Source: Liolophura sinensis
Taxonomy: Eukaryota; Mollusca; Polyplacophora; Chitonida; Chitonidae
Assembly: GCF_032854445.1 (NCBI RefSeq)
Contig: NW_027018064.1
Coordinates: 32,622 to 96,621 of the forward strand
Reading direction: 5' to 3'
DNA: 64,000 nt
Below the pieces are notes generated by a model. The model was not told the origin of the DNA, ran no database searches, and saw nothing but the letters and a program-made list of their open reading frames with translations. Below, one piece after another: positions 1 through 12,907 of this stretch (position 1 is the first letter of the stretch; every line of letters begins with the position of its first letter). A program made the position numbers and the translations under genes.

Positions 1-968
1 TGAAGTGGGTCAGTGTTCAGTTGTACTTTTTACAGCAGACTGTATCAAGAACCTTGTGTTTTATATGTAGAAATGGTCTGGTTTTTCTACACGTAGATAA
101 AGACATTGAGATTGTCTTCGACTTAGAAGTAAGGCAATTGCTGGGTGAGTTAAATGCGCTTAGCCCAAAGATTTCAGGTCTTCTGGGCTACCGAAGGGCA
201 CATAACTTATAGTCAAAAGTTGAATATAGTAATGACCAGTCGCGATTGTACAGAGTACAGTGTAGCCGATTTCAATTAACAAAAAGACCAGGTAAAAATG
301 CAAAAGTGGAAAAACTGTTCCAGTGTTGCTGGTAAGAGGCTAATCCGACGTATTTTGTGACGAGAAATCGAATGGTGCAAACCGCGTTGCTCTCCGACCA
401 ATACTTTTGGCTGTAGTGACAATTGAATGATCATTTATGTCATAATCCCGTGCGTAGCAACGGCTCTTACTCCATGGAAACCAGGAAAATTTGCAATTTT
501 TCAACAGCTGCCGATCCCTGGCTCAATTCCACATCTTTTGGCACCTTACTGAAGTCGGTCAGTGTTCAGTTGTACTTTTTGCAGCAGACTGTATCAAGAA
601 CCTTGTGTTTTATATGTACAAAAGGTCTGGTTTTTCTACACGTAGATAAAGACATTGAGATTGTCTTCGACTTAGAAGTAAGGCAATTGCTGGGTGAGTT
701 AAATGCGCTTAGCCCAAAGATTTCAGGTCTTCTGGGCTATCGAAGGGCACATAACTTAAAGTCAAAAGTTGAATATAGTAATGACCAGTCGCGATTGTAC
801 AGAGTACAGTGTAGCCGATTTCAATTAACAAAAAGACCAGGTAAAAATGCAAAAGTGGAAAAACTGTTCCAGTGTTGCTGGTAAGAGGCTAATCCGACGT
901 ATTTTGTGACGAGAAATCGAATGGTGCAAACCGCGTTGCTCTCCGACCAATACTTTTGGCTGTAGTGA
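1..968 (+). repeat. Partial monomer plus first full monomer, closely related pair
   Basis: Bases 1-419 are the 3' three-quarters of a monomer and 420-968 is a complete one. Over the shared part they are nearly identical. Both carry the rare CAAGAACCTTGTG and TTTTATATGTA variants and the TTAAATGCGCTT variant that breaks the central dyad. Differences seen include GTGGGTC against GTCGGTC, TTACAGC against TTGCAGC, and CTTATAG against CTTAAAG near 757. The last change removes the stop codon that normally closes the plus-strand frame, so an unusually long 153-codon frame (423-884) results. I read that frame as accidental. The pair looks like a local duplication. Confidence 0.8.
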
Positions 969-3900
969 CAATTGAATGATCATTTATGTCATAATCACGT
1001 GCCCAGCAACGTCTCTTACTCCATGCAAACCAGGGAAATTTGCAATTTTTCAACAGCTACCGATGCCTGGCCCAATTCCGCATCTTTTGGCACCTTACTG
1101 AAGTGGGTCAGTGTTCAGTTGTACTTTTTACAGCAGACTGTATCAAGTACCTTGTGTTTTTTACGTACAAATGGTCTGGTTTTTTTACACGTAGATAACA
1201 ACATTGAGATTGTCTTGCACTTAGAAGTAAGACAATTGCTGGGTGAGTTAAATGGGCTTGGCCCAAGGATTTCAGGTCTTCTGGGCTACCGAAGGGCACA
1301 TAACTTATAGTCAAAAGTTGAATATAGTAATGACCAGTCGCGATTGTACAGAGTACAGTGTAGCCGGTTTCAATTAACAAAAAGACCAGGCAAACATGCA
1401 AAAGTGGAAAAAATGTTCCAGTACTGCTTGTAAGAGGCTAATCCGACGTATTTTATGACGAAAAATCGAATGGTGCAAACCGCGTTGCTCTCCGACCAAT
1501 ACTTTTGGCTGTAGGGACAATTGAATGATCATTGATGTCATAATCACGTGCATACCAACGGCTCTTACTCCATGGAAACCAGATAAATTTGCAATTTTTC
1601 AACAGCTGCCGATGCCTGGCTCAATTCCACATCTTTTGGCACCTTACTGAAGTGGGTCAGTGTTCAGTTGTACTTTTTACAGCAGAATGTATCAAGTACC
1701 TTTTGATTTTTATGTACAAATGGTGTGGTTTTTCTACACGTAGATAAAGACATTGAGATTGTCTTGCACTTAGAAGTAACACAATTCCTGGGTGAGTTAA
1801 ATGGGCTTAGCCCAAAGATTTCAGGTCTTCTGGACTACCGAAGGGCACATAACTTATAGTCAAAAGTTGAATATAGTAATGACCAGTCGCGATTGTACAG
1901 AGTACAGTGTAGCCGATTTCAATTAACAAAAAGACCAGGTAAAAATGCAAAAGTGGAAAAACTGTTCCAGTGCTGCTGGCAAGAGGCTAATCCGACGTTA
2001 TTTTGTGACGAGAAATCGAATGGTGCAATCCGCGTTGCTCTCCGACCAATACTTTTGGCTGTAGCGACAATTAAATAATCATTTATGTCATAATCACGTG
2101 CGTAGCAACGGCTCTTACTCCATGGAAACCAGGGAAATCTGCAATTTTTCAACAGCTGCCGATGCCTGGCTCAATTCCGCATCTTTTGGCACCTTACTGA
2201 AGTGGGTCAGTGTTCAGTTGTACTTTTTACAGCAGACTGTATCAAGTACCTTGTGTTTTTTCATGTACAAATGGTGGTGGTTTTTCTACACGTAGATAAA
2301 GACATTGAGATTGTCTTGGACTTAGAAGTAAGACAATTGCTGGGTGAGTTAAATGGGCTTGGCCCAAAGATTTGACGTCTTCTGGGCTACCGAAGGGCAC
2401 ATAACTTATAGTCAAAAAGTTGAATATAGTAATGACCAGTCGCGTTGGTACATAGTACAGTGTAGCCGATTTCAATTAACAAAAAGACCAGGTAAAAATG
2501 CAAAATTGGAAAAACTGTCTTAGTGCTGCTGGCAAGAAAAAAATCCGACGTATTTTGTGACGAGAAATCGAATGGTGCAATCCGCGTTGCTCTCCGACCA
2601 ATACTTTTGGCTGTAGCGACAATTGAATAATCATTTATGTCATAATCACGTGCATACCAACGGCTCTTACTCCATGGAAACCAGGGAAATTTGCAATTTT
2701 TTCAACAGCTGCCGATACCTGGCTCAATTCCGCATCTTTTGGCACCTTACTGAAGTGGGTCAGTGTTCAGTTGTACTTTTTACAGCAGACTGTATCAAGT
2801 ACCTTGTGTTTTTCATGTACAAATGGTGTGGTTTTTCTACACGTAGATAAAGACATTGAGATTGTCTTCGACTTTTTTAGAAGTAAGGCAATTGCTGGGT
2901 GAGTTAAATGGGCTTAGCCCAAAGATTTGACGTCTTCTGGGCTACCGAAGGGCACATAACATATAGTCAAAAGTTGAATATAGTAATGACCAGTCGCGAT
3001 TGTACAGAGTACAGTGTAGCCGATTTCAATTAACAAAAAGACGCAGGTAAAAATGCAAAAGTGGAAAAATTGTTCCAGTGATGCTGGTAAGAGGCTAATC
3101 CGACGTATTTTGTGACGAGAAATCGAATGGTGCAAACCGCGTTGCTCTCCGACCAAAACTTTTGGCTGTAGTGACAATTGAATGATCATTGATGTCATAA
3201 TCACGTGCCCAGCAACGGCTCTTACTACATGGAAACCAGGGAAATTTGCAATTTTTCAACAGCTGCCGATGCCTGGCTCAATTCCGCATCTTTTGGCACC
3301 TTACTGAAGTGGGTCAGTGTTCAGTTGTACTTTTTACAGCAGACTGTATCAAGTACCTTGTGTTTTTTATGTACAAATGGTCTGGTTTTTCTACACGTAG
3401 ATAAAGACATTGAGATTGTCTTGCACTTAGAAGTAAGGCAATTGCTGGGTGAGTTAAATGGGCTTAGCCCAAAGATTTCAGGTCTTCTGGGCTACCGAAG
3501 GGCACATAATTTATAGTCAAAAGTTGAATATAGTAATGACCAGTCGCGATTGTACAGAGTACAGTGTAGCCGATTTCAATTAACAAAAAGACCAGGCAAA
3601 AATGCAAAAGTGGAAAACCTGTTCCAGTGCTGCTGGTAAGAAGCTGATCCGACGTATTTTGTGACGAGAAATCGAATGGTGCAATCCGCGTTGCTCTCCG
3701 ACCAATACTTTTGGCTGTAGCGACAATTGAAAGATCATTTATGTCATAATCACGTGCGTAGCAACGGCTCTTACTCCATGGAAACCAGGGAAATTTGCAA
3801 TTTTTCAACAGCTGCCGATGCCTGGCTCAATTCCGAATCTTTTGGCACCTTACTGAAGTGGGTCAGTGTTCAGTTGTACTTTTTACAGCAGACTGTATCA

Positions 3901-6900
3901 AGTACCTTGTTTTTTTTTATGTACAAATGGTGTGGTTTTTCTACACGTAGATAAAGACATTGAGATTGTCTTGGACTTAGAAGTAAGACAATTCCTGGGT
4001 GAGTTAAATGGGCTTAGCCCAAAGATTTCAGGTCTTCTGGGCTACCGAAGGGCACATAACTTATAGTCAAAAGTTGAATATAGTAATGACCAGTCGCGAT
4101 TGTACAGAGTACAGTGTAGCCGATTTCAATTAACAAAAAGACCAGGTAAAAATGCGAAAGTGGAAAAACTGTTCCAGTGCTGCTGGTAAGAGGCTAATCC
4201 GACGTATTTTGTGACAAGAAATCGAATGGTGCAAACGGCGTTGCTCTCCGACCAATACTTTTGGCTGTAGCGCCAATTAAATAATCATTTATGTCATAAT
4301 CACGTGCGTAGCAACGGCTCTTACTCCATGGAAACCAGGGAAATTTGCAATTTTTCAACAGCTGCCGATACCTGGCTCAATTCCGCATCTTTTGGCACCT
4401 TACTGAAGTGGGTCAGTGTTCAGTTGTACTTTTTACAGCAGACTGTATCAAGTACCTTGTGTTTTTCATGTACAAATGGTGTGGTTTTTCTACACGTAGA
4501 TAAAGACATTGAGATTGTCTTGCACTTAGAAGTAAGACAATTGCTGGGTGAGTTAATTGGGCTTGGCCCAAAGATTTCAGGTCTTCTGGGCTACCGAAGG
4601 GCACATAACATATAGTCAAAAGTTGAATATAGTAATGACCAGTCGCGATTGTACAGAGTACAGTGTAGCCGGTTTCAATTAACAAAAAGACCAGGCAAAA
4701 ATGCAAAAGTGGAAAAACTGTTCCAGTGCTACTAGTAAGAGGCTAATCCGACGTATTTTGTGACGAGAAATCGAATGGTGCAATCCGCGTTGCTCTCCGA
4801 CCAATACTTTTGGCTGTAGCGACAATTGAATGATCATTTATGTCATAATCACGTGCGTAGCAACGGCTCTTACTCCATGGAAACCAGGGAAATTTGCAAT
4901 TTTTCAACAGCTGCCGATGCCTGGCTCAATTCCGAATCTTTTGGCACCTTACTGAAGTGGGTCAGTGTTCAGTTGTACTTTTTACAGCAGACTGTATCAA
5001 GTACCTTGTGTTTTTCATGTACAAATGGTGTGGTTTTTCTACACGTAGATAAAGACATTGAGATTGTCTTGCACTTAGAAGTAAGACAATCGCTGGGTGA
5101 GTTAAATGGGCTTAGCCCAAAGATTTCAGGTTTTCTGGGCTACCGAAGGGCACATAACTTATAGTAAAAAGTTGAATATAGTAATGACCAGTCGCGATTG
5201 TACAGAGTACAGTGTAGCCGATTTCAATTAACAAAAAGACCAGGCAAAAATGGAAAAGTGGAAAAACTGTTCCAGTGCTGCTGGTAACAGGCTAATCCGA
5301 CGTATTTTGTGACGAGAAATCGAATGGTGCAAACCGCGTTGCTCTCCGACCAATACTTTTGGCTGTAGCGACAATTGAATGATCATTTATGTCATAATCA
5401 CGTGCGTAGCAACGGCTCTTACTCCATGGAAACCATGGATATTTGCAATTTTTCAACACCTGCCGATGCCTGGCCCAATTCCGCATCTTTTGACACCTTA
5501 TAAATGTGGGTCAGTTTTTAGTTGTACTTTTTACAGCAGACTGTATCAAGTACCTTGTGTTTTTCATGTACAAATGGTGTGGTTTTTCTACACGTAGATA
5601 AAGACATTGAGATTGTCTTGGACTTAGAAGTAAGACAATTGCTGGGTGAGTTAAATGGGCTTGGCCCAAAGATTTCAGGTCTTCTGGGCTACCGAAGGGC
5701 ACAGAACATATAGTCAAAAGTTTAATATAGTAATGACCAGTCGCGATTGTACAGAGTACAGTGTAGCCGGTTTCAATTAACAAAAAGACCAGGCAAAAAT
5801 GCAAAAGTGGAAAAACTGTTCCAGTGCTACTAGTAAGAGGCTAATCCGACGTATTTTGTGACGAGAAATCGAATGGTGCAAACTGCGTTGCTCTCCGACC
5901 AATACTTTTGGCTGTAGCGACAATTGAATGATCATTTATGTCTTAATTACGTGCGTAGCAACGGCTCTTACTCCATGCAAACCAGGGAAATTTGCAATTT
6001 TTCAACAGCTGCCGATGCCTGGCTCAATTCCGCATCTTTTGGCACCTTACTGAAGTGGGTCAGTGTTCAGTTGTACTTTTTACAGCAGACTGTATCAAGT
6101 ACCTTGTGTTTTTCATGTACAAATGGTGTGGTTTTTCTACACGTAGATAAAGACATTGAGATTGTCTTCGACTTAGAAGTAAGGCAATTGCTGGGTGAGT
6201 TAAATGGGCTTAGCCCAAAGATTTGACGTCTTCTGGGCTACCGAAGGGCACATAACATATAGTCAAAAGTTGAATATAGTAATGACCAGTCGCGATGGTA
6301 CAGAGTACAGTGTAGCCGATTTCAATTAACAAAAAGACCAGGCAAAAATGCAAAAGTGGAAAAATTGTTCCAGTGCTGTTGCTAAGAGGCTAATCCGACG
6401 TATTTTGTGACGAGAAATTGAATGGTGCAAACCGCGTTGCTCTCCGACTAATACCTTTGCCTGTAGTGACAATTGAATGATCATTGATGTCATAATCACG
6501 TGCCCAGCAACGGCTCTTACTCCATGGAAACCAGGGAAATTTGCAATTTTTTAACAGCTGCCGATGCCTGGCCCAATTGCGCATCTTTTGGCACCTTACT
6601 GAAGTGGGTCAGTGTTCAGTTGTACTTTTTACAGGAGACTGTATCAAGTACCTTGTGTTTTTTATGTACAAATGGTCTGGTTTTTCTACACGTAGATAAA
6701 GACATTGAGATTGTCTTGCACTTAGAAGTAAGGCAACTGCTGGGTGAGTTAAATGGGCTTAGCCCAAAGATTTCAGGTCTTCTGGGCTACCGAAGGGCAC
6801 ATAACTTATAGTCAAAAGTTGAATATAGTAATGACCAGTCGCGATTGTACAGAGTACAGTGTAGCCGATTTCAATTAACAAAAAGACCAGGCAAAAATGC

Positions 6901-9765
6901 AAAAGTGGAAAACCTGTTCCAGTGATGCTGGTAAGAAGCTGATCCGACGTATTTTGTGACGAGAAATCGAATGGTGCAAACCGCGTTGCTCTCCGACCAA
7001 TACTTTTGGCTGTAGGGACAATTGAATGATCATTGATGTCATAATCACGTGCCCAGCAACGGCTCTTACTCCATGGAAACCATGGATATTTGCAATTTTT
7101 TAACAGCTGCCGATGCCTGGCCCACTTCCGCATCTTTTGGCACCTTATAAATGTGGGTCAGTGTTTAGTTGTACTTTTTACAGCAGACTGTATCAAGTAC
7201 CTTGTGTTTTTTATGTACAAATGGTGTGGTTTTTCTACACGTAGATAAAGACATTGAGATTGTCTTGGACTTAGAAGTAACACAATTCCTGGGTGAGTTA
7301 AATGGGCTTGGCCCAAAGATTTCAGGTCTTCTGGGCTACCGAAGGGCACATAACTTATAGTCAAAAGTTGAATATAGTAATGACCAGTCGCGATTGTACA
7401 GAGTACAGTGTAGCCGATTTCAATTAACAAAAAGACCAGGTAAAAATGCAAAAGTGGAAAAACTGTTCCAGTGCTGCTGGTAAGAGGCTAATCCGACGTA
7501 TTTTGTGACGAGAAATCGAATGGTGCAAACCGCGTTGCTCTCCGACCAATACTTTTGGCTGTAGTGACAATTGAATGATCATTTATGTCATAATTACGTG
7601 CCCAGCAACGGCTCTTACTCCATGGAAACCAGGGAAATTTGCAATTTTTCAACAGCTGCCGATGCCTGGCTCAATTCCGCATCTTTTGGCACCTTACTGA
7701 AGTGGGTCAGTGTTCAGTTGTACTTTTTACAGCAGACTGTATCAAGTACCTTGTGTTTTTTATGTACAAATGGTCTGGTTTTTCTACACGTAGATAAAGA
7801 CATTGAGATTGTCTTGCACTTAGAAGTAAGGCAATTGCTGGGTGAGTTAAATGGGCTTGGCCCAAAGATTTCAGGTCTTCTGGGCTACCGAAGGGCACAT
7901 AACATATAGTCAAAAGTTGAATATAGTAATGACCAGTCGCGATGGTACAGAGTACAGTGTAGCCGATTTCAATTAACAAAAAGACCAGGCAAAAATGCAA
8001 AAGTGGAAAAACTGTTCCAGTGCTACTAGTAAGAGGCTAATCCGACGTATTTTGTGACGAGAAATCGAATGGTGCAAACCGCGTTGCTCTCCGACCAATA
8101 CTTTTGGCTGTAGCGACAATTCAATGATCATTTATGTCATAATCACGTGCGTAGCAACGGCTCTTACTCCATGGAAACCAGGGAAATTTGCAATTTTTCA
8201 ACAGCTGCCGATGCCTGGCTCAATTCCGAATCTTTTGGCACCTTACTGAAGTCGTTCAGTGTTCAGTTGTACTTTTTACAGCAGACTGTATCAAGTACCT
8301 TGTTTTTTTTTTATGTACAAATGGTGTGGTTTTTCTACACGTAGATAAAGACATTGAGATTGTCTTGGACTTAGAAGTAAGACAATTGCTGGGTGAGTTA
8401 AATGGGCTTAGCCCAAAGATTTCAGGTCTTCTGGGCTACCGAAGGGCACATAACTTATAGTCAAAAGTTGAATATAGTAATGACCAGTCGCGATTCTACA
8501 GAGTACAGTGTAGCCGATTTCAATTAACAAAAAGACCAGGCAAAAATGCAAAAGTGGAAAAAATATTCCAGTGTTGCTGGTAAGACGCTAATCCGACGTA
8601 TTTTGTGACGAGAAATCGAATGGTGCAATCCGCGTTGCTCTCCGACCAATACTTTTGGCTGTAGCGACAATTGAATAATCATTTATGTCATAATTACGTG
8701 CATACCAACGGCTCTTACTCCATGGAAACCAGGGAAATTTGCAATTTTTCAACAGCTGCCGATGCCTGGCTCAATTCCGCATCTTTTGGCACTTTACTGA
8801 AGTGGGTCAGTGTTCAGTTGTACTTTTTACAGCAGACTGTATCAAGAACCTTGTGTTTTATATGTACAAATGGTGTGGTTTTTCTACACCTAGATAAAGA
8901 CATTGAGATTGTCTTCGACTTAGAAGTAAGGCAATTGCTGGGTGAGTTAAATGGGCTTGGCCCAAAGATTTCAGGTCTTCTGGGCTACCGAAGGGCACAT
9001 AACATATAGTCAAAAGTTGAATATAGTAATGACCAGTCGCGATTGTACAGAGTACAGTGTAGCCGATTTCAATTAACAAAAAGACCAGGTAAAAATGCAA
9101 AAGTGGAAAAACTGTTCCAGTGTTGCTGGTAAGAGGCTAATCCGACGTATTTTATGACGAGAAATCGAATGGTGCAAACTGCGTTGCTCTCCGACCAATA
9201 CTTTTGGCTGTAGTGACAATTGAATGATCATTTATGTCATAATCACGTGCCCAGCAACGTCTCTTACTCCATGGAAACCAGGGAAATTTGCAATTTTTCA
9301 ACAGCTGCCGATACCTGGCTCAATTCCGCATCTTTTGGCGCCTTATTCAAGTGGGATTGCGGTCAGTTGTACTTTTTACAGCAGACTGTATCAAGTACCT
9401 TGTGTTTTTCACGTACAAATGGTCTGGTTTTTCTACACGTAGATAAAGACATTGAGATTGTCTTGCATTTAGAAGTAAGGCAATTGCTGGGTGAGTTAAA
9501 TGGGCTTAGCCCAAAGATTTCAGGTCTTCTGGGCTACCGAAGGGCACATAACATATAGTCAAAAGTTGAATATAGTAATGACCAGTCGCGATTGTACAGA
9601 GTACAGTGTAGCCGATTTCAATTAACAAAAAGACCAGGCAAAAATGCAAAAGTGGAAAACCTGTTCCAGTGCTGCTGGTAAGAAGCTGATCCGACGTATT
9701 TTGTGACGAGAAATCGAATGGTGCAAACTGAGTTGCTCTCCGACCAATACTTTTGGCTGTAGCGA
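969..9765 (+). repeat. Irregular block of 16 full-length monomers
   Basis: Monomers start at 969, 1518, 2068, 2620, 3175, 3724, 4274, 4823, 5372, 5921, 6470, 7019, 7568, 8117, 8668 and 9217. All are 549-555 bp and none is of the short class. Haplotypes are mixed without a repeating order that I can follow. Indels are few: extra T residues in the CTTTTTTAG at about 2873-2878, and a longer T run at 8300-8311. The unit at 9217 carries a distinctive TTATTCAAGTGGGATTGCGG segment, and its last part (about 9570-9765) matches the unit at 13303, so HOR similarity to the next block begins inside it. No gene is seen. Confidence 0.85.
4823..5371 (+). repeat. Representative full-length 549-bp monomer with landmarks
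   Basis: Landmarks, by position in the unit: CAATTG at 1-6; E-box-type CACGTG at 28-33 followed by the variable six bases; CCATGG at 53-58; CAGCTG at 86-91; the ACTGAAG/ATAAATG class site near 128-135; a length-variable T run near 188-194; TGGGCTTAGCCCA dyad near 285-297; the CAG/GAC class site at 305-307; GTACAGAGTAC near 377-387; and a CpG-rich tail (TCCGACG, GACGAG, CCGCG, CTCCGACC). The segment equivalent to 5040-5193 (unit 218-371, 154 bp) is the part missing from the short monomers. A hand count gives about 41% G+C and about 18 CpG. The unit encodes no RNA gene or protein family that I recognise. Confidence 0.93.
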
Positions 9766-11413
9766 CAAATAAATAATCATTGATGTCATAATCACGTGCG
9801 TAGCAACGGCTCTTACTCCATGGAAACCAGGGAAATTTGCAATTTTTCAACAGCTGCCGATGCCTGGCTCAATTCCGCATCTTTTGGCACCTTACTGAAG
9901 TGGGTCAGTGTTCAGTTGTACTTTTTACAGCAGACTGTATCAAGTACCTTGTGTTTTTCATGTACAAATGGTGTGGTTTTTCTACACGTAGATAAAGACA
10001 TTGAGATTATCTTGGACTTAGAAGTAAGACAATTGCTGGGTGAGTTAAATGGGCTTGGCCCAAAGATTTGGACGTCTTCTGGGCTACCGAAGGGCACATA
10101 ACATATAGTCAAAAGTTGAATATAGTAATGACCAGTCGCGATTGTACAGAGTACAGTGTAGCCGATTTCAATTAACAAAAAGACCAGGCAAAAATGCAAA
10201 AGTGGAAAAATTGTTCCAGTGCTGCTGGTAAGAGGCTAATCCGACGTATTTTGTGACGAGAAATCGAATGGTGCAAACCGCGTTGCTCTCCGACCAATAC
10301 TTTTGGCTGTAGCGACAATTGAATGATCATTGATGTCATAATCACGTGCATACCAACGGCTCTTCCTCCATGGAAACCAGGGAAATTTGCAATTTTTCAA
10401 AAGCTGCCGATGCCTGGCTCAATTCCGCATCTTGTGGCACCTTACTGAAGTGGGTCAGTGTTCAGTTGTACTTTTTACAGCAGACTGTATCAAGTACCTT
10501 GTGTTTTTCACGTACAAATGGTCTGGTTTTTCTACACGTAGATAAAGACATTGAGATTGTCTTGCACTTAGAAGTAAAGCAATTGCTGGGTGAGTTAAAT
10601 GGGCTTGGCCCAAAGATTTCAGGTCTTCTGGGCTACCGAAGGGCACATAACTTATAGTCAAAAGTTGAATATAGTAATGACCAGTCGCGATTGTACAGAG
10701 TACAGTGTAGCCGATTTCAATTAACAAAAAGACCAGGCAAAAATGCAAAAGTGGAAAACCTGTTCCAGTGCTGCTGGTAAGAAGCTAATCCGACGTATTT
10801 TGTGACGAGAAATCGAATGGTGCAAACCGCGTTGCTCTCCGACCAATACTTTTGGCTGTAGCGACAATTGAATGATCATTGATGTCATAATCACTTGCCC
10901 AGCAACGTCTCTTACTCCATGGAAACCATGGAAATTTGCAATTTTTCAACAGCTGCCGATGCCTGGCTCAATTCCGCATCTTGTGGCACCTTACTGAAGT
11001 GGGTCAGTGTTCAGTTGTACTTTTTACAGCAGACTGTATCAAGTACCGTGTGATTTTTATGTACAAATGGTGTGGTTTTTCTACACGTAGATAAAGACAT
11101 TGAGATTGTCTTGCACTTAGAAGTAAAGCAATTGCTGGGTGAGTTAAATGGGCTTGGCCCAAAGATTTCAGGTCTTCTGGGCTACCGAAGGGCACATAAC
11201 TTATAGTCAAAAGTTGAATATAGTAATGACCAGTCGCGATTGTACAGAGTACAGTGTAGCCGATTTCAATTAACAAAAAGACCAGGCAAAAATGCAAAAG
11301 TGGAAAAACTGTTCCAGTGTTGCTGGTATGAGGCTAATCCGACGTATTTTGTGACGAGAAATCGAATGGTGCAAACCGCGTTGCTCTCCGACCAATACTT
11401 TTGGCTGTAGCGA

Positions 11414-11808
11414 CAATTCAATGATCATTGATGTCATAATCACGTGCCCAGCAACGGCTCTTACTCCATGGAAACCATGGATATTTGCAATTTTTTAACA
11501 GCTGCCGATGCCTGGCCTAATTCCGCATCTTTTGGCACCTTATAAATGTGGGTCAGTTTTTAGTTGTACTTTTTACAGCAGACTGTATCAAGTACCTTGT
11601 GTTTTTCACGTACAAATGTTGTGGTTTTTCGCGATTGTACAGAGTACAGTGTAGCCCGTTTCAATTAACAAAAAGACCAGGCAAAAATGCAAAAGTGGAA
11701 AAACTGTTCCAGTGCTACTAGTAAGAGGATAATCCGACGTATTTTGTGACGAGAAATCGAATGGTGCAATCCGCGTTGCTCTCCGACCAATACTTTTGGC
11801 TGTAGCGA
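11414..11808 (+). repeat. Short monomer 1 (395 bp, 154-bp deletion, TGTTGTGG lineage)
   Basis: The sequence GTGGTTTTTC joins directly to GCGATTGTAC at 11630/11631. In full monomers 154 bp lie between them. Both flanks share TC at the break, so the exact cut is ambiguous by two bases. It carries AAATGTTGTGG before the junction and AGCCCGTTTC after it, which mark the first sub-lineage. It occupies position 4 of the 8-mer HOR. Confidence 0.92.
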
Positions 11809-12907
11809 CAATTGAATGATCATTTATGTCATAATCACGTGCGTAGCAACGGCTCTTACTCCATGGAAACCAGGGAAATTTGCAATTTTTCAACAGCTGC
11901 CGATGCCTGGCTCAATTCCGCATCTTTTGGCACCTTACTGAAGTGGGTCAGTGTTCAGTTGTACTTTTTACAGCAGACTGTATCAAGTACCTTGTGTTTT
12001 TCATGTACAAATGGTGTGGTTTTTCTACACGTAGATGAAGACATTGAGATTGTCTTGCACTTAGAAGTAAGGCAATTGCTGGGTGAGTTAAATGGGCTGA
12101 GCCCAAAGATTTCAGGTCTTCTGGGCTACCGAAGGGCACATAACTTATAGTCAAAAGTTGAATATAGTAATGACCAGTCGCGATGGTACATAGTACAGTG
12201 TAGCCGATTTCAATTAACAAAAAGACCAGGCAAAAATGCAAAAGTGGAAAAATTGTTCCAGTGCTGCTGGTAAGAGGCTAATCCGACGTATTTTGTGACG
12301 AGAAATCGAATGGTGCAAACCGCGTTGCTCTCCGACCAATACTTTTGGCTGTAGTGACAATTGAATGATCGTTGATGTCATAATCACGTGCCCAGCAACG
12401 TCTCTTACTCCATGGAAACCAGGGAAATTTGCAATTTTTCAACAGCTGCCGATGCCTGGCTCAATTCCGCATCTTTTGGCACCTTACTGAAGTGGGTCAG
12501 TGTTCAGTTGTTCTTTTTACAGCAGACTGTATCAAGTATCGTGTGTTTTTTATGTACAAATGGTCTGGTTTTTCTACACGTAGATAAAGACATTGAGATT
12601 GTCTTGCACTTAGAAGTAAGACAAATGCTGGGTGAGTTAAATGGGCTTAGCCCAAAGATATCAGGTCTTCTGGGCTACCGAAGGGCACATAACTTATAGT
12701 CAAAAGTTGAATATAGTAATGACCAGTCGCGATTGTACAGAGTACAGTGTAGCCGATTTCAATTAACAAAAAGACCAGGCAAAAATGGAAAAGTGGAAAA
12801 AACCGTTCCAGTGTTGCTGGTATGAGGCTAATCCGACGTATTTTGTGACGAGAAATCGAATGGTGCAAACTGCGTTGCTCTCCGACCAATACTTTTGGCT
12901 GTAGCGA

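Noticed and set aside
423-884. 153-codon plus-strand open frame as a gene
   Set aside because: It exists only because CTTATAG became CTTAAAG in one monomer. It begins at a TTG, not an ATG, has no recognisable domain, and lies entirely in satellite repeat.
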